From: Mytilus trossulus
Lineage: Eukaryota; Mollusca; Bivalvia; Mytilida; Mytilidae
NCBI RefSeq assembly: GCF_036588685.1
Contig: NW_026963310.1
Coordinates: 124,001-188,000 of the forward strand
Length of the DNA stretch: 64,000 nt
Direction: 5' to 3'
Both the position numbers and the translations under genes were made by a program. Shown piece after piece: positions 34,889 through 45,075 of the stretch. Each line of letters begins with the position of its first letter. The first letter of the stretch is position 1. The notes under the pieces are model-generated. The model made no database searches. It saw only the letters and a program-made list of their open reading frames with translations, and was not told the DNA's origin.

Positions 34889-35136
34889 AGGGCCTCGGAG
34901 GCCGAAGTAGTTAGTTACTACTGTCATCACTAGCCAGTCAACACTTAGGTTGTGAGTTCGAACCCCGCCCGTGCGGGTGCAATCGACTCCAATCTTAATT
35001 GAATAGGATTGTCAGTTTTCCTATCAAAGGTCGGTGGTTTTCTCCGGGCACTCTGGCTTCCTCCTCTGTTATTAAGTGGCTGCCACTAGATAGCCTAAAT
35101 GTGGTGCTTAAAAGTGGCGTTAAAACAAAAAAAATC
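34889..35136 (+). mobile_element. tRNA-derived SINE with a Meta-type central domain
   Basis: The head ggcctcggaggccgaagtag resembles a Ser/Leu-type tRNA 5' half with a degenerate A box. The B box GTTCGAACC is at 34956-34964. A central segment around 35029-35065 (tcggtggttttctccgggca, then ctctggcttcctcc) matches, from memory, the conserved Meta domain of mollusc SINEs. The tail ends in gttaaaacaaaaaaaa. SINEs of this type depend on LINE enzymes. Confidence 0.8.
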
Positions 35137-35839
35137 GAAATAAAATACTATACGTGATGTTAGAGTACCATAGATCAACAGTGATCACAGTTTGACGAAC
35201 TAACACACTATAAGGGCAGAAGATACAGTTTTTGTCCCAATGACATTTTCATCTTGTCAATGCCTATGTTGTCAAATATACTTCGTGTGCTTCTTAAATG
35301 AGGTCAAAGTTTTACACATTTACTCAAATTGCGTGTGTGTATGTCATTTCTTTCACTTGGGTAGAGAGACATACCTAGCATTTTGCTTCGAAAGATAAAC
35401 ACATATTTTTCCAAAAACCATTTGGAATACCTTCTGTGTGAAAGTTTTCGCTAAATAAGTGTTTAAATATACAGAAATAATTAAATTATTAATGTTTATC
35501 AAAGTTTTAAAAAAAACACGGTAATTTTTGCTCTTTTTTTCTCTTATGTAGAAAAAAACTATTTGTGAGTTCACCAACATTCGTTATATCTTCATTGGCA
35601 AATCTAACGTCATTTAAAAAAGGGTTCCAATGGACTCGTTTTCAAGTGAAATCAGCCAAAAATGCTCCTTTGTGTGACGTCTCTAAAAGTATCATTTAAC
35701 GTTAACAACGTCATAACCTCCATTTCAACTCAATCGCAAGCCCTTCACATGCTTAAAAATATTCTATAATGGGCAAAGACATGAGAAAGACAAGTAATCA
35801 AAAGCATTGAAGACTTTAGATAGGAAAAGCTTGAATAAA
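35137..35839. other. No gene recognised
   Basis: AT-rich intron sequence. The word ataagggcagaagatacagt near 35191 resembles the terminal repeat of the MITE at 39267 and may be a decayed end of that family. Confidence 0.4.
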
Positions 35840-38580
35840 AATACGAAATTTTCAGAGCCTGTTAATAGTTTAAAAGTTCTTTTGAAAAATCATAATTTTA
35901 TACATATTTGGCGTATTTTACATAAAAGCACACATCAGTTTACATGGAGAAGAAAGGATAAGACACAAGCTAGTAGGTAGATTTAATTTTAATTGCAAAA
36001 GAATTTCAGCCTCTCGTTGAATATTGTAAAATTAAACCGGTACTGATTAAAGTGACTGACCATCAAGGGATAGTTTTAAACTTTAAGACAGGGGCTTCAG
36101 AAAGAGGGAATGAATACTGGAAACTAAATAATTCTATCTTAAAGGATCTTGAATATAAAAACACAATCAACAGAGTAATAAATCAGTTCGAAAATCGTAT
36201 AATCAATAATGACAGTAGCGATATCCGTCTTTTATGGGACAATCTAAAAATTGAAGTAAGAGACGAATCTATTCTATACTGTAAAAGAAAATACTATCTC
36301 ATGTTTTAGCACAGAGACTAAAAAAACTTCTTCCCAAATTGATTAATGAAGATCAAACCGGATATGTAAAAAATCGTTTTATTGGATTTAGTTTACGGCA
36401 AATCCAAGATATAATGGACTATGCAGAATCAAACGGAATAGATGGGACTATAATATTTGTTGATTTTACAAAAGCTTTTGATTCTTTGGAATGGGAATTT
36501 ATGTTAAGTGTTCTAAAGCATTTTGGTTTTAATGAATCATTCATATCATGAGTGGAAACATTATATAAAGGAATACAGACGTGTGTAATAAATAATTGAT
36601 GGGTATCCGAAATTTTTGAAAACTCTAGAGGATCCGTCAAGGGTGTCCTTTTTCGGCTTTACTTTTTGTTTTATTAGTCGAAATTATGGCCGAGCGATTG
36701 AGGCAAAACTCAGACATTAAAGGTTTTCGTGTTACTATAGATAATAAAACACATAACATTAAAATATCACAATTAGCTGATGATACAACTCTGGTTTGTA
36801 GTTCAAAATCAGATATATCTAAAGCTATGAATATAATTGAAACATTTGGCTCTTTCTCAGGGTTAAAGCTAAATCGTAATAAAACAGAAGGAATTGGATT
36901 GGGGCGCTTAAAAACAGTGTAGATAAGATTGAAGGCATACGCTGGACCGACAAACCCGTCAAAGCTTTAGGTATTTATTTTGGTCACAATAAACTTCAAT
37001 GTTAAATGTTAAATTTGGAACCTAAAATAGAGAACATGAAATCATTAATTAAAACATGGGAAAAAAGAAAATTAACAATGGTTGGGAAAATATTGATCAT
37101 AAAATCTTTAATATTACCAAAATTTACATTTTTTGCTACTTCGTGTAAAGTTCCAGAGATTTACCTGAAAGAAATTGAAAGCTGCTGTTTCAAATACATT
37201 TGGGAAGGAAAAAATGACAAAGTAAAAAGAAACACACTTATTGGAGAATACCAAAAAGGGGGGTTAAAAATGATCGATTTTGACAGTTATTTTACAGCAC
37301 TGAAAGCCTCATGGGTCTCAAAATTAACAACAACCAATATGTCGAATTGGAAGATTATTCTTCTAAATATTTCAACAATCTTGGTAAAAACTTTCTTGTT
37401 TTTAACATGAATTTAGATAATATTAAATCAATAGATGGACTTGGAAAAATACCCGACTTTTATTTACAAGTAATTTCAAGTTGGGTTAAAACAAGAGGAG
37501 GTTTATCAACATTTTCTAATAACTTTTCTAATTTTAGAAAACAGATTATTTGGGGAAATAAAAATACTAAATATCGCAACAAATGCTTGTTTTTCCCGAA
37601 CTGGGTTAAAAGTGGATTGGTTTATATAAACGACATATTGGATAGTAAAGGAAATTTATCCGAAAGTTTTATCTTAAAAAAGTTAATTGATAAAACAAAC
37701 TGGATTACAAAGTTTAAGATGGTAAAATCCTGCATCCCAAAAGAATGGATGCAAGTTTTTAAAAAAGAAAACTCCGTTAAGAGTAAAATCAATATATGTA
37801 AGGTTAAATTAAGATGGCAAAATAAACAAATTGAAACAAAAGATATCAATAATAAAATACTCTATAAAACTTTAGTAGATAAAAAATATACAAAGCCAAT
37901 CGGTATCAACATTTGGACAAGATATTTAAAACTAGAATACGTACCACAGATGCCATTTGTATATGATTTTATATTTAAAATTTTAAACGAAAATAAGTTA
38001 AAAATTTTCAGATGGAAACTGCTTCAATATATTATTCCTACAAAGCAGCTACTACTAAAGTGAAAAATATCTGAAAACGATAAATGCAACTTTTGTAAAA
38101 CATAGGAAGAAGATTATTTGCATTTCTTTATTACATGTTCATTTTTGAATGATTTTTGGGAGAAAGTACATTATCTTCTAGCAAAAATAAATTTTCAAAA
38201 CAAGATATTGGCAAAACATATAGTATTTGGATACAAAATATCAGATCAAGGATATAACGGTTTAAATTATTTCTTGACAATTTTAGGTTTTTGTATTTAC
38301 AAGTCGTACTATGTGTCAGAGCAAAAACTGAAATTTTTAGATGTGTATGCTATGTTTATAAAGGAACTATGAAGGTTTATGAATGAGAACAAAACAATAT
38401 CTCAAAATGTATTTTTCATAAAGTTAAAAAGATTGATATAATTGATGGAAAAAAATAATGTTTATATTTTATTACAATCTGTGTATTTTCTCGGATACTC
38501 AGAAAGTATTTCACAGGGATACTTTATTGAAGCTTGGACAATAAAGTAAAGTTGTAACAAGCAATTTGATGAATAAAAAA
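35840..38580 (+). pseudogene. L1/Tx1-like LINE ORF2 fragment (end of endonuclease, RT, C-terminal region)
   Basis: The first recognisable part is the end of an endonuclease domain: FIHIWRILH, FTWRRKDKTQA and VTDHQGIVLNF (the SDH-type motif, near 36052). RT motifs follow: GYVKNRFIGFSLRQIQDIMD and FVDFTKAFDSLEWEF (36339-36551), a frameshifted QGCPFSALLF-type segment near 36645, and the catalytic QLADDTTL (36686-36922). The thumb and post-RT region is at 37006-38063, and a CNFCKT...HFFITC zinc-ribbon-like end lies near 38080-38150. At least four frame breaks make it inactive. The 3' end carries ataaagtaaagttg and aataaaaaatag. It lies antisense within intron 1 of the collagen-like gene and lacks the 5' part of the element. 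Confidence 0.88.
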
Positions 38581-38639
38581 TAGTTATTTGTTGTTAAAAA
38601 CAACAACAAAAAAAAAAGTAATCAAAATCTCGCAAAGTG

Positions 38640-38830
38640 ATGTAAGTATATGGACAAACTCTTGAAAAGAGAAACGAAATGTACCAGAGGGACATTTAAA
38701 CTCATAGAACGAAAACAAACTAACAACACCATTGATAAAAAAAAAAGACAAACAGACAAATAAGAGTACACAAGACACAACATAGAAAACTAGAGACTAA
38801 GTAACATGAACCACACCACAAACTCAGGTT
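38640..38830 (+). repeat. Dispersed repeat D3, partial copy
   Basis: Shares aaagacaaacagacaaataa and acacaacatagaaaacta with the copies at 26950 and 45910, but lacks their 3' half. Confidence 0.75.
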
Positions 38831-39266
38831 ACACCCGTACCTGAGGCACTCCTTATAAGATATTAGGATATTAAGTAAAAAATAAATGTATATAGATATA
38901 AATACATATTAAATGGTGAAAAAGTTAAAAAAAAAAACAAGAAAAATTCCAAACGGAAAGTTGCAAAACAAACAGACATAATGAGTAGCAATGAGAAAAC
39001 AGGCATAGAACAGGCAACCTTGTATTATAATCTTAATATTTTAAAAACAAACATATATCTATATGTATGGGCGTAAAAAATCCACATGCGCAGATATATA
39101 TATATATATATATAAATTAAAAAAATGTAAAAATAAGTATCAAATTAACAGTTCCAGTTCAATCGATCTCATTCTTCAATTAAGACTATTAAGGATAACT
39201 GATTTAGCGTCGTTATGGGCGACGTCGTTAAGGAGGTGTGTGACGTTCCGCGTTGTTCGTAATTAA

Positions 39267-39830
39267 GGGCATACGATACAGTTACAGGGGAGGTAATGGC
39301 GTAGCTAACGTAAATTGTTATTTTCGCGACGTCAAACTGTGACATATCAGAAAAAGGTTTGGTTTTCGTCTGATTTTTATCATTTTAACTTATTCAACTT
39401 GAAAACGTTCATGGACCCCTATTTTTTAGAATGCCATTTTGTTTGATAACGCGAGAATATTATGTGTGCAAAAAATTATGTTTTTTTTATATTCATGAAC
39501 ATTTGATAAATATGAGTTATATCTGCATAAAAAATGTATAAATTTTTAGGATACTTTTAAAAATATAGAAATTACAAATTAATTAACAAAAAAAACCGAT
39601 TTGTGTTTATCTTTTATAACAAAAAAGTTATGTCTTTTTTTCGAAATGGAAAATACGGCCATAAATCCGAATTTTGAGCAAAGATACGAAATTTCTACCT
39701 TATTTTACTGAAAAAGTAGCACATGAAGGTATATTTTTTATAACATATTTGATTGAGACAGGTAAAACATAGTCTATATGGAAAGTTTTATCAAAATGTG
39801 AATACGGAATGAAAACTGTATCGTATGCCC
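39267..39830. mobile_element. 564-bp MITE with TTAA target duplication (piggyBac-like)
   Basis: Perfect 17-bp inverted repeats GGGCATACGATACAGTT lie at both ends, flanked by TTAA at 39263-39266 and 39831-39834. There is no transposase. TTAA duplication is the hallmark of piggyBac-type insertion. Interior words (gacgtcaaactg.gacat) also appear in a decayed copy at 45370-45590. It lies in intron 1, 111 bases downstream of the exon 1 donor. Confidence 0.85.
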
Positions 39831-39941
39831 TTAAAAGATCTATGATCGGAACGCTGTTATGAAATAACGTTCCATCTCTGTTCAACAAATAAAAAACAAA
39901 TAAAAAAGCATAAAAACAAGCAAGTAATGATAAGAACTTAC

Positions 39942-40026
39942 CGCGTATCTTGTCTATGTATCGAGCATATGTCAGAAGACCAACACACGCTACTAGGCAA
40001 AACCAAAGGCAAATGTGTGTTGCCAT
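39942..40026 (-). CDS. Collagen-like gene, exon 1 (signal peptide)
   Basis: ATG at 40026 opens MATHICLWFCLVACVGLL, a short polar start followed by a hydrophobic core ending near TYAR: a classical signal peptide with likely cleavage after about residue 21. The exon ends after 85 coding bases at a strong donor gtaagttctta, leaving phase 1. The protein is therefore secreted. The phase matches exon 2 and every later exon including the mucin-like one. A TATA-like box lies 47 bases upstream of the ATG. A near-copy of this exon, broken by a stop, lies on the plus strand at 44976-45060. Confidence 0.75.
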
Positions 40027-40072
40027 ATATCAATTTGATTACGTCTAATGCGGAATACCTCCAAAGGTTTAG

Positions 40073-40080
40073 CTTAAATA
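40073..40080 (-). promoter_or_regulatory. TATA-like box upstream of exon 1
   Basis: TATTTAAG on the minus strand lies 47 bases before the ATG, which would place the cap site near 40045 and give a short 5' UTR. Position and sequence fit a core promoter; an upstream non-coding exon cannot be excluded. Confidence 0.35.
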
Positions 40081-40444
40081 CTACTTCTTATCAATAAGAT
40101 TCTTTTGTAAACATTTATTCCTTTGGAGAATAGTTAGATTTAAGTTTCATGCAACATGTTTCCCTTTGTTTGTGCAAATGAAATTTTGTTGAATAATATT
40201 AAATGAATCATTCACAGCATTTAAACCTATTAAATGTAATGTGAAGAAAAATATAACAACATTAAAAACAAAATCGAACTGTACATAAAAGTGAAACATC
40301 AAAGAGAAATGTATGCTGTGAAATGTTAAATAAATGAATTATTGTTTTGCTTGATTTTTACAGTTGTTGGTCAAAGAAGTGTTCATTTTAAAATATGGCA
40401 ATTTGTATAGTCCATTGTATGATGTCGGTGTGTAAAGTATATAT
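40081..40444. other. Upstream region of the collagen-like gene, nothing else recognised
   Basis: AT-rich, no repeat match noticed in the window, presumably 5' flank of the gene. Confidence 0.4.
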
Positions 40445-41180
40445 ATATATTTAAATATACTTTTTCACTTTGTTGGTCTTTTGGAAAATGTTGTTTGTGC
40501 TGTTTTTAGACCCTTCTACAACGAAATTTGTTTGACATGCACACGTATAAAAATTGCGGTTTTTATCCAACGCAATCATAGGTTTGAACGTAGTTTTCAA
40601 TTTAGACTCGTTTATATATATTTTTTGTTTGGGCATGTATCATATTTTCCCTCCGGTGTATATGATCCGTTCATCCTATATTGACTCTTAAATTCAAGAG
40701 TCAATCTTAAATTGAGAGTAAATTATATGGCCTTCCAAATACCGTTTCGATCCCTAACATCACTGAAGAGACATATATTGTTGAAATCTAGATCTGGTGT
40801 ACAAAAGAAATATTGACACCGAATGTTTGTGGTGCAACATCGTGGCCACAAGTTAACAAACATTTTTTTTCTGTGACGTATTAAATTTATATCAAGATCC
40901 AGTTTGTTACATCTTGTGATCAATTTTATTTGGCAGTCGCCAATGGCAGTCAGCAGGGTTAAAGAACATCAGTTGTTCGACCTGTTAGTCAAATGCGTTT
41001 TGTTTAAATATACTTTTTCACTTTGTTGGTCTTTTTGAAAATGTTGTTTGTGCTGTTTTTAGACCCTTCTACAACGGAATTTGTTTGACATGCACACGTA
41101 TAAAAATTGCGGCTTTTATCCAACGCAATCATAGGTTTGAACGTAGTTTTCAATTTAGACTCGTTTATATATATATATTG
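40445..41180 (+). repeat. Dispersed element with ~165-bp terminal direct repeats, copy 2
   Basis: The segment aaatatactttttcactttg through gactcgtttatata at 40453-40617 recurs at about 41006-41170 (period about 553 bp). The central part resembles 5334-5740, including tggccttccaaataccgttt and a hammerhead-like core (CTGAAGA at 40763-40769, GAAA at 40783-40786). Both ends run into TA repeats. No ORF of note. Confidence 0.8.
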
Positions 41181-41309
41181 CCTAACAATGTAATTTTAAC
41201 ACACTATTTAGTATGTAAATATAAGAATGTTTAAAATATTTACAAAATGATGAATTAAACGCAATATTTCGCTAGACCAACTAGCTTTATCAAGCGTGCA
41301 TCTATCCAG

Positions 41310-41500
41310 GTGAAATCGGATGTAGATGATAAGAAACCTTTGCAGCTCAATGTATATGTTGAACTTAGCTGCCTTGAAAATAAGAAAATTTTGCAGCTCA
41401 ATGTCTATGTTGAATTTGGATTGAGCTGCCTTGAAATTAAAACAATTTTGCAGCTCCATGTATATGTTGCTCTTGGATTTAGCTGCCTTAAAAAAACATA
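41310..41500 (-). repeat. Three ~57-bp tandem copies downstream of the Penelope-like fragment
   Basis: On the minus strand, words such as aaggcagctaaatccaagag and acatggagctgcaaaatt repeat three times, each unit bounded by GGCAGCT and GAGCTGC, which can pair. They follow directly after the GIY-YIG ORF and are probably part of the same element's 3' region. Confidence 0.75.
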
Positions 41501-41573
41501 ATTGGTAGTTGAAATTAGCAACGTCCATTGGCCGATATTACGGGATAAAAAGGACGATGCTTTGTTTTTAAAA

Positions 41574-41965
41574 TTATTCTTTATCTTTCCTGTATCTTTT
41601 CTCGTCTTTTTCGTTAAGACCGTCAGGTTCTAAAGTGTGGAGTTGGTGGATCCAAAAGTTTTCTCTTCTCCTTCTCGCCGTGGTGTCCCACTCTGTGTTG
41701 ACTTCTATAATTTGGAAAGTGACATTTTCAAAAGGATGTTTCGTTGAACGAAGATGTCTTGTGAGAGGACAGTTTTTGTTGGTTTTGTACGATGAACGAT
41801 GGTTATTAAGCCGAATATTAAATTTGTCCATTGTTTCTCCCACATACTGAATGCCACAAGTGTCACATGTTAATATATAAATTGAGTTCTCCGTTTTACA
41901 GTTGGAATTTGAGTAGATGGTATAATTTTGTTTAGTAACGGAGCTGGTGAAAGAACTGCTTGTCT
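41574..41965 (-). pseudogene. Penelope-like element fragment: GIY-YIG endonuclease domain
   Basis: The minus-strand frame reads SIYILTCDTCGIQYVGETMD, with paired Cys and the IQYVGET core of the GIY-YIG nuclease of Penelope-like retroelements. It continues with RLNNHRSSYK, a conserved RRRRENFWIHQLHTLEPDGL segment and a basic tail to the stop at 41574. The domain nicks DNA during retrotransposition (family knowledge). The reverse transcriptase that should precede it is absent; a TA microsatellite (about 41962-41990) marks the truncation point. Confidence 0.85.
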
Positions 41966-41990
41966 ATATATATATATATATATATATATA
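41962..41990. repeat. TA microsatellite
   Basis: A run of about 14 TA dinucleotides at the 5' truncation of the Penelope-like fragment. Shorter TA runs occur at 2780, 5247, 39095, 41162 and 47238. Confidence 0.9.
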
Positions 41991-43545
41991 GACGGGTGCA
42001 GTCTTAACCTTTACAAAGGGCACAGTTGTCGGTGTGTTAAACATAGATAGTAATAATTCATGTCCTCTACATTGGCACTACACTTTTGTGTTCCTCGTGG
42101 AGCATGGGTCTGTCTGTATGACTGCGTATCTGTAAGCATGCAGTTGAGTTTTTGATTAACTGCTGTGTTTGCATTACTTAAGCTGTTCAAAATATGATTG
42201 CACATGTATGCATTTATTTTTAGTTAAATATAGATTGCTTTCTAGGAAAGGCTCACATAGATATAGGAATATGTGGTAAGAATGCCAATGAGACAATTCT
42301 CCATCCAAATAACAATCATTGCAAATTTATTCACCATCACTTCATTGGATACCATCGCTGAGAAGTGTAACTGCCTTCCACTTACATAGGTGCTGAGTAC
42401 ACAGTGATTGTTAATATGGTAGTCCGTCTACCGTCAATGTTTCCGCAACTTTCAGGATTGACATGTGGTACACCTCACGTGCGTTTCGACTTCATTTTTC
42501 GCTAATAACCGTTGTTTTTCTTTTATTTTCAGACTTGAAAGAATAAACAATTAAGTGCAAAACGTTTTATATAAATGATTGAGTGCATGTTTTCGTATTT
42601 TGTGAAAACATCATTATGAATTCCGTAGGAAGTTAATTTTTTTTTTGAAAGGGATTCCAGCAACCTTTATTTTAAACATTTGTTTCTTTTATTAAATTGC
42701 TAAAAGGAATCACAAAAAAAGGGAAAAAAGTTTTAAAAATATGATGGTACAAATAAGAGGTGAATAGTTTCAGTATTCAATGAAATTGTATTGATTTTGT
42801 GTTCAATTTATTACACACACGATATTGTAAAATACATAAATAGTTTTGAAATTCTTTATTTATAATAACATTTATTAAACTTTCGTTTATGATATATTGA
42901 TTGAAAAATAGTTTGATTTCAAAACATGAATTTTTACTCATCAATATCCGTATTAGATTATAAGCCTGGTACCTTTGATAACTATTATTTCCAATTTAAA
43001 TTTGAATGAATCTAGATTCTATTGGATTTTAATTTGCACTTTTGTCGATGTCTCGTATTGTTGACATTACACACCGATGACCTGATCTACTCTATTGCTT
43101 AATATGAACGAAAACTCAAAGATTTATAATATACAATATCAGGAAGCTATGATCAGAGATGAAGGAATTCAAAGACACATAAAAGAGCCAACACTATATT
43201 TTACATCATATCTCATACAAACAGGACAAATGTAGTGTATTGGTTGTTGTTGTTTTATGGCTGTCATGTTTGTTTTTCAAAAATTGTTTTGTTATCAATT
43301 ATGCTGTTAGTTTTATAAATTGTTTTTTTTTCATATTTTAAATGCCAGAACCCTTTACAACCAACTATACTTTATAGGACCCCAATTTAGAAATATGAAG
43401 AATTCTTAATCTGCTATTAAATTCATAATTATTTGTTTACAGAACTAAGGTGTAAGCTTAAAACACAGAATTATCAAAATGATATTTTTTGCACTTATTG
43501 TTACATGCTTTTAGTTTAAATGTTTGTTATACATTTAGTGAATAA
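41991..43545. other. No gene recognised; D1 fragment at 42264-42312
   Basis: A D1 piece (atgtggtaagaatgccaatg, gagacaattctcc) lies at 42264-42312. The word aagcctggtacctttgataa near 42962 matches the tail that follows the hammerhead-like motif at 46918. No supported ORF. Confidence 0.5.
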
Positions 43546-43549
43546 TTAA

Positions 43550-43821
43550 GGTGGTACCTAACACTACAGGGAGATAACTCTGTAATATCAGCTAAACGTT
43601 TTAATTACGTTGCATTGTGAAGGCAATGTAAAGCTTCTCAATGATCAAAATTAGTGTTTTTCAAACTGCTATATAACCAGTGTAATTTTTCTGATAAAAC
43701 GCTTGGTTCAAATTTTGATTTTTTTTATATTTTTGTAAAAGGGTCAAAGTAAATACTTTGTCAAAATTTTATGAAAATTAAACGAGCCAAATTAATTTTA
43801 GGTAAAGTGTTGGGTACCACC
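43550..43821. mobile_element. 272-bp MITE with TTAA target duplication
   Basis: The ends are GGTGGTACCTAACACT and its inverted partner (one mismatch), flanked by TTAA at 43546-43549 and 43822-43825. It is piggyBac-like by target duplication, differs in ends from the 39267 element, and has no ORF. Confidence 0.87.
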
Positions 43822-43855
43822 TTAAGACTAATCGAGAGTCTGATGAACAACATTT

Positions 43856-44055
43856 TGTAAACCAACTTATTTTCGCGACTTTCTCGAGTAGAAAAATAAC
43901 GCGAAATATAAATCGTCGCGAATATGTAAACCTTAGATCTTTCCTTATTAAACTTCACCAAATAAATCAGAAAATCGCGAAATTAAATAGCCGCGAAGTG
44001 GTCAAGAAATGGTAAAACGCGAAATAAAGTATCCGCGAAAATAAGTTGGTTTACA
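43856..44055. mobile_element. 200-bp MITE with 22-bp perfect inverted repeats and internal CGCGAAA words
   Basis: TGTAAACCAACTTATTTTCG plus CG at 43856-43877 is perfectly complementary to 44034-44055. The interior repeats cgcgaa words several times. It lies 34 bases from the preceding MITE. No clear target duplication was seen. Confidence 0.85.
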
Positions 44056-44509
44056 GTATTACACCTCAAATATTCTCCGAATTTGGTGAAATTCCATTTT
44101 AACAATCACTCGCCACTCCGATTTAATGTGACAAAAAAGCTATTTGAATCGTTGACGATGTAATTGTAAAATGCAATTTTCGAGAATGATGAAATTTCAA
44201 GTAAGTGAAATATATCAAATGAAAAACAAAATCTGAATCTCAGATCTAACTTAAGTTTAAATATTAAAATTTGAATAAATAAATCCACAGTTTAAACTAG
44301 AAATCCTTAAATGTATTATTGATATGAAGCAGACTGCCATTCTTTCACTTTCATACTTGCTTTGTTCATGTAATAACCACTGATTTGCTTATGTGCCTTT
44401 TTAAATTTTACAAGGCAATAAATGTCAATGTTTGAAGATTATATAACGAAAACGAAAAAAATGTCCTCTTGATGAATAAACATAAAGAAACATGCTGCTT
44501 TACATATTT
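44056..44509. other. No gene recognised
   Basis: AT-rich spacer; only short minus-strand ORFs without domains. Confidence 0.45.
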
Positions 44510-44737
44510 GATTATTTATCGAAAGTATAGATGATTATTAACTAAAGGATAAATGATTATTCATCGAAAGTATAAATGATTATTCATCGAAAGCATACAT
44601 GATTATTAATTAAAGGATGAATGATTACTTATCGACAGGATATATGATTATTAACTAAAGGATAAATGATTATTCATCGAAAGGATATATGATTATTTAT
44701 CGAAAGTATAAATGAATATTTATCGAAAGTATAAATT
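44510..44737 (+). repeat. Ten tandem 22-23-bp copies
   Basis: The unit gattattcatcgaaagtata (plus aat) alternates with gattattaactaaaggata (plus aat). Confidence 0.9.
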
Positions 44738-44937
44738 AATACAAAAGAATCTTAATTGATAAGTGGAAGTTATCTGTAGTTGTCTGTTGTTGATGTCGTT
44801 TATAAGTGTTTCTGGTTTCTCGGTTTTTTTATATATATAAGACCGCTGGCTTTCCCGTTTGAATGGTTTTCCATTAACTAATGACTTGGATGAAGAGTAA
44901 GTGAATGGGCACTCATACCACATTTTCCTATATCTAT

Positions 44938-45075
44938 TTTGAGGTATTCTGCATTAGAAGTAATCAAATTGATAGATGTCAAAACATATTGACCTTTGGT
45001 TTTGCCTAGTAGCGTGTGTTGCTCTTAAGACTAATGCTTGATATACAGAAAATATACTAAGTAAGTTCTTTCCAA
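44938..45075 (+). pseudogene. Inverted, broken copy of the collagen-like gene's exon 1
   Basis: The 85 bases 44976-45060 align without gaps to exon 1 (39942-40026), about four-fifths identical by eye, including the 27-base stretch that begins tttggttttgcctagtagcg. The upstream flank (gaggtattctgcattagaag, then taatcaaattgata) and the donor gtaagttctt are also shared. It reads MSKHIDLWFCLVACVALKTN then A and a TGA at 45039-45041, so the signal peptide would end in a stop. Orientation is opposite to exon 1, head to head with it. No later exons of a second copy were found on the plus strand. It could be a pseudogene relic of an inverted duplication. Confidence 0.8.

Larger units (their letters stand above)
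31463..39941 (-). other. Intron 1 of the collagen-like gene (about 8.5 kb)
   Basis: This long first intron has been filled by insertions: a five-copy 57-bp repeat, a 1.5-kb TIR element, a TAATCG-rich block, a SINE, an L1/Tx1-like LINE, a D3 copy and a TTAA MITE. A splice-bounded 32-bp candidate at 34628-34659 does not keep the reading frame and is not used. Confidence 0.6.

Noticed and set aside
40445..41180. Small LTR retrotransposon (TRIM) based on terminal direct repeats
   Set aside because: The direct repeats lack TG/CA ends, a primer-binding site and a polypurine tract, and are bounded by TA runs; a tandem-derived element fits better.
44510..44737. CRISPR-like regular short repeats
   Set aside because: There are no unique spacers; units are contiguous and the DNA is animal nuclear DNA.
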